From positions 14,261,057-14,325,056 of the forward strand of contig CP141148.1 of assembly GCA_035235625.1 (NCBI GenBank): a DNA stretch of 64,000 bases, given 5' to 3'. The notes beneath the pieces are model-generated. The model did not search any database, was not told the DNA's origin, and was given only the letters and a program-made list of their open reading frames with translations. Below are positions 61,492 to 64,000 of the stretch, one piece after another; positions within the stretch are counted from its first letter, which is position 1, and each line of letters opens with the position of its first letter. The position numbers were made by a program, and so were the translations under genes. The DNA is from Saururus chinensis. Lineage: Eukaryota > Streptophyta > Magnoliopsida > Piperales > Saururaceae.

Positions 61492-63529
61492 CTACTTAGT
61501 GGATTTAGTTGTGAGCCCAAATCCAAATGGATAGAGGGGGTCATAGTGGGGGTCACCAACATTTATGGGCAGCTGATCCACAGACTTGAACCAAGTGCGA
61601 GAAAGCTTGCCGGAAAACCCATAGTCGCCGTAGAGCACGTCGGCCACACCTTGCCCCTCAGTGCCGGGGAGCCAAGCGGCAACTATCGCATCGATCATCG
61701 GCTCATAGGGCTCGATGACAACGGGCCGCCCAGAGATGATCACGACCACACATTGGATGGCCCCACAGACGTGCTTGATCATGCTGGGGCCGGGCTCCGG
61801 GATGGTGAGGTTCATGCTGTCGCCGGAAGTTTCAGCGTAGGGGAGCTCGCCGACAACTACAACCGCATAATCAAAGTCGTTGGCCTTGAAGAAGTCCTGG
61901 CTGGGGTCAACTGCGGCCTTGTAGACCACTTCTGTGGCCGGGTCAACTGCGGCCTTGATAGCACTAAGAATCGTGGTCCCTGTGTCACAATTGTAACGTT
62001 TGCATCAGAAGTCCTTGCTCAACGTAATGCCTAACGTACTTAGTTCGGTTAATGTTGCATTGCATACTATATATGCATGACAGAAACATAAATTGCTGGC
62101 AAGAAATAAAATTACTGATCCCTATGTCTCACAATATATGTATGCATTCGAAAATTAAAATAAATTAATTTTAGTTCACTTTTATTTTCTAATCTTGGAG
62201 GCCGATATTTTTATTCTATTTTTTTTATATAAAAAACTTACTCCAACTTTTGATTGGATAGATAAGGTGGGTCACACCTAACAATATCAATATTTATTTT
62301 TTCTCATCTAGTTAGAAGTTGATGTATGTATTTAGTGTAATAAAAGTAGAGTAGAAATATTATTTTCTTAAATTATTGATGTTTGCCTAAGACCATAATC
62401 AACACAAATACACATTCCATCTGAGATGGGTCACTTTAAAAATTCTCTTGAAACCATTGTTATGATGCATCTATGCAACTATCATATTATCCCTCTGTCC
62501 CACATTAATAACTATATTTGATTTTTCATTTAGTTCAATTTTCCAAATTAAATAGAGTTAGCTCATTGAAAAAATAAATGGATAATCATACTTATTATCT
62601 GCCTTAGGAATTGGTTAATATTATACTAGTTTATTTTTGTACTTAGATTGAAATGAAGAATAGAGGTTTACCGAGGGTATTGTTGTTTCCAGATAGGCCT
62701 TGCCATGAAATTGTCCAGCCTCCACATTGGTAGCCCAAGTTATCTGCATGAGTTCCAGCCACAAGTATCTTAGGCGCCTTCTTGGGAAGGGGTAGCACAG
62801 GCTTATCTGCAGATTTGCCATTCTTCAACAGCACAAGTGATTTTCGAACTGCCTCTCTCGCCAGTTCCCTGTGTTCCTGCTTGAATCAATTTAATTTGAC
62901 TTAGTTAATTAGTAATTATATGGATCCAAGACAAGTTTGGTGGCAAAATATTCTGACAAATCAAAGAGTTGAACATCCATATTAACAAAGATTAAATGAT
63001 GATTATCATTACTAGTACTTTTTCCTTGGTGAAATAACACTGATCAAAGGGTGCTAAGCAAGCCAAGCCTGCTTAAGTCAAATTGACACCATCCCGACTA
63101 GCTTGCAAGCATGATCAAGTGTGTGCAAAAAAAGGTAACCTTGTTTCCAATCTGGTCAGCTAAGCTGTTGTCAGCCAAGGGGTTCTCAAACAGGCCCATC
63201 ATGAACTTGACGCGGAGAATCCTTCTCACTGCATCATGGATACGGCTGATGGGAATGACATCGTTATTCACAAGTTCTGTCAAACTGGCTAGAAATTGAG
63301 TGAAGTTGAGTGGAACCATGATCTGCAAGACATTCCAAACTGTTTAATATTGTATTCATATCCAAACTCTTTGTAATTCTGAAGCCAATGCGAAAAAGAA
63401 TGACACGTTTTTTGTGGCACAAACCATGTCAATTCCTGCGCTAATTCCAGCCTCAACGGAATAAGTGTAGTTTGCACCCGGAGGAGATGTTATTCTGTCT
63501 ATTCCTTGCCAATCTGAGATCACAAACCC
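61492..63529 (-). CDS. GH3 family beta-D-glucan glucohydrolase (beta-glucosidase-like), C-terminal half
   Basis: Apoplastic-type GH3 enzyme that removes glucose from beta-glucans in cell walls. Exons in gene order: 63529-63425, 63322-63140, 62876-62672, 61979-61492; all GT-AG with fitting phases, and the stop at 61494-61492. The first visible exon has [13 protein letters not shown], whose SDW aspartate is the catalytic nucleophile in this family. Next come [18 protein letters not shown] and [19 protein letters not shown]. The last exon has [14 protein letters not shown] with the family acid/base glutamate, IPEPGPSMI and YPFGFGLTT. This gives about 326 residues of an enzyme usually about 620-650 long; upstream exons lie beyond the window. 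The motifs look intact. A partial duplicate of the first exon's acceptor lies upstream (63714-63905). Confidence 0.9.
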
Positions 63530-63905
63530 CTGAAAGAAGTAACAAATTAAGGAAAATGCTAACATTATGGTAATTATTGTATTCGTATAGGACATAATTT
63601 TTTGTATTTATTTTTATTGGCTTTTTTTGCTAATGAGGGGGTGTTTCAATCCTTAGGATTCAACTAGGGCAACCAGCCTCTTAGAACACTAAATGCTTGT
63701 GCCAATTAATTAATTCCTCGCCAATATGAGATCACAAACCCTAAAAGAATAATAAATTAAGAAAAATGCTAAAATTATGGTCATTATTGTATTTGTATAG
63801 GACAAGATTTTTGGATTTTATTTCTATTAACTTTTTATTTTTTTTACTAATGAGGGGGTGTTTGTATCCTTAGGATTTAACTAGGGCAACCAGCCTCTTA
63901 GAGCA
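63500..63905. repeat. Tandem duplication of about 210 bp covering a GH3 splice acceptor
   Basis: 63500-63700 and 63714-63905 align: GAGATCACAAACCC, AAATTAAG, TAATGAGGGGGTGTTT and AACTAGGGCAACCAGCCTCTTAGA blocks in order. The second copy keeps the acceptor and a few codons of the exon read on the minus strand, with changes such as SYW for SDW. Confidence 0.8.
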
Positions 63906-64000
63906 CCGTATCCGGGTGTTAATCGCCTATGTTGCGTGTAAAATAATCAAGTATCATGTAAGTTGGAATATTACCCCTTTGGGTGAGAAAATTACGAGAA

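Overview
The window is nuclear DNA of a flowering plant. Genes have GT-AG introns, including chloroplast-type glutamyl-tRNA reductase, plant P2B Ca2+-ATPase relatives and a plant GH3 beta-glucan glucohydrolase. Most of the rest is plant retrotransposon (Reina-like and Tekay-like Ty3/gypsy, Ty1/copia) plus Stowaway-like, hAT-like and other MITEs. The sequence alone does not give the species.

Layout. 1-10260 and about 18340-34520 are two copies of a tandem segmental duplication (blocks A and B). Each carries a P2B Ca2+-ATPase-like gene, then conserved short downstream exons, then transposon-filled sequence, then a conserved tail module. Block A starts inside intron 1 of its gene; block B has the whole gene with TATA box and exon 1. 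The ATPase-like genes are the most interesting content. Both keep the N-terminal calmodulin-binding-type region, the actuator domain with TGES and ten predicted membrane segments, but the phosphorylation motif DKTGT and the whole nucleotide-binding/phosphorylation headpiece are absent. Exons on both sides of the loss are open and joined by an intron of only 250-292 bp. A 302-bp stretch identical between the copies suggests gene conversion.

Between the blocks (10260-18340) lie a (TA)n tract of about 140 bp and a 5.6-kb Reina-like gypsy element (12180-17817; LTRs of 404 bp differing at 9 sites) inserted inside a MITE. Insertions specific to one block (solo LTR at 6056-6638 in A; TIR transposon at 22942-24140 in B) post-date the duplication. 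A minus-strand gypsy gag-protease remnant shared by both blocks pre-dates it. Block B also holds a copia remnant and a 2.1-kb solo LTR (27464-29543).

34520-39800 is intergenic with MITEs. A complete three-exon HEMA gene (39828-42524, 542 aa) encodes the first committed enzyme of tetrapyrrole synthesis. 42525-46390 is intergenic with two MITEs. 46391-60594 is a decayed Tekay-like chromovirus with a perfect 5-bp target duplication, an extra acidic zinc-knuckle ORF before gag, and a nested 5.2-kb solo-LTR-like insertion rich in minisatellites. The window ends with the 3' half of a GH3 glycosidase gene on the minus strand (61492-63529).

All exon models were read by eye from splice sites, reading phase and protein similarity; none is supported by transcripts here.
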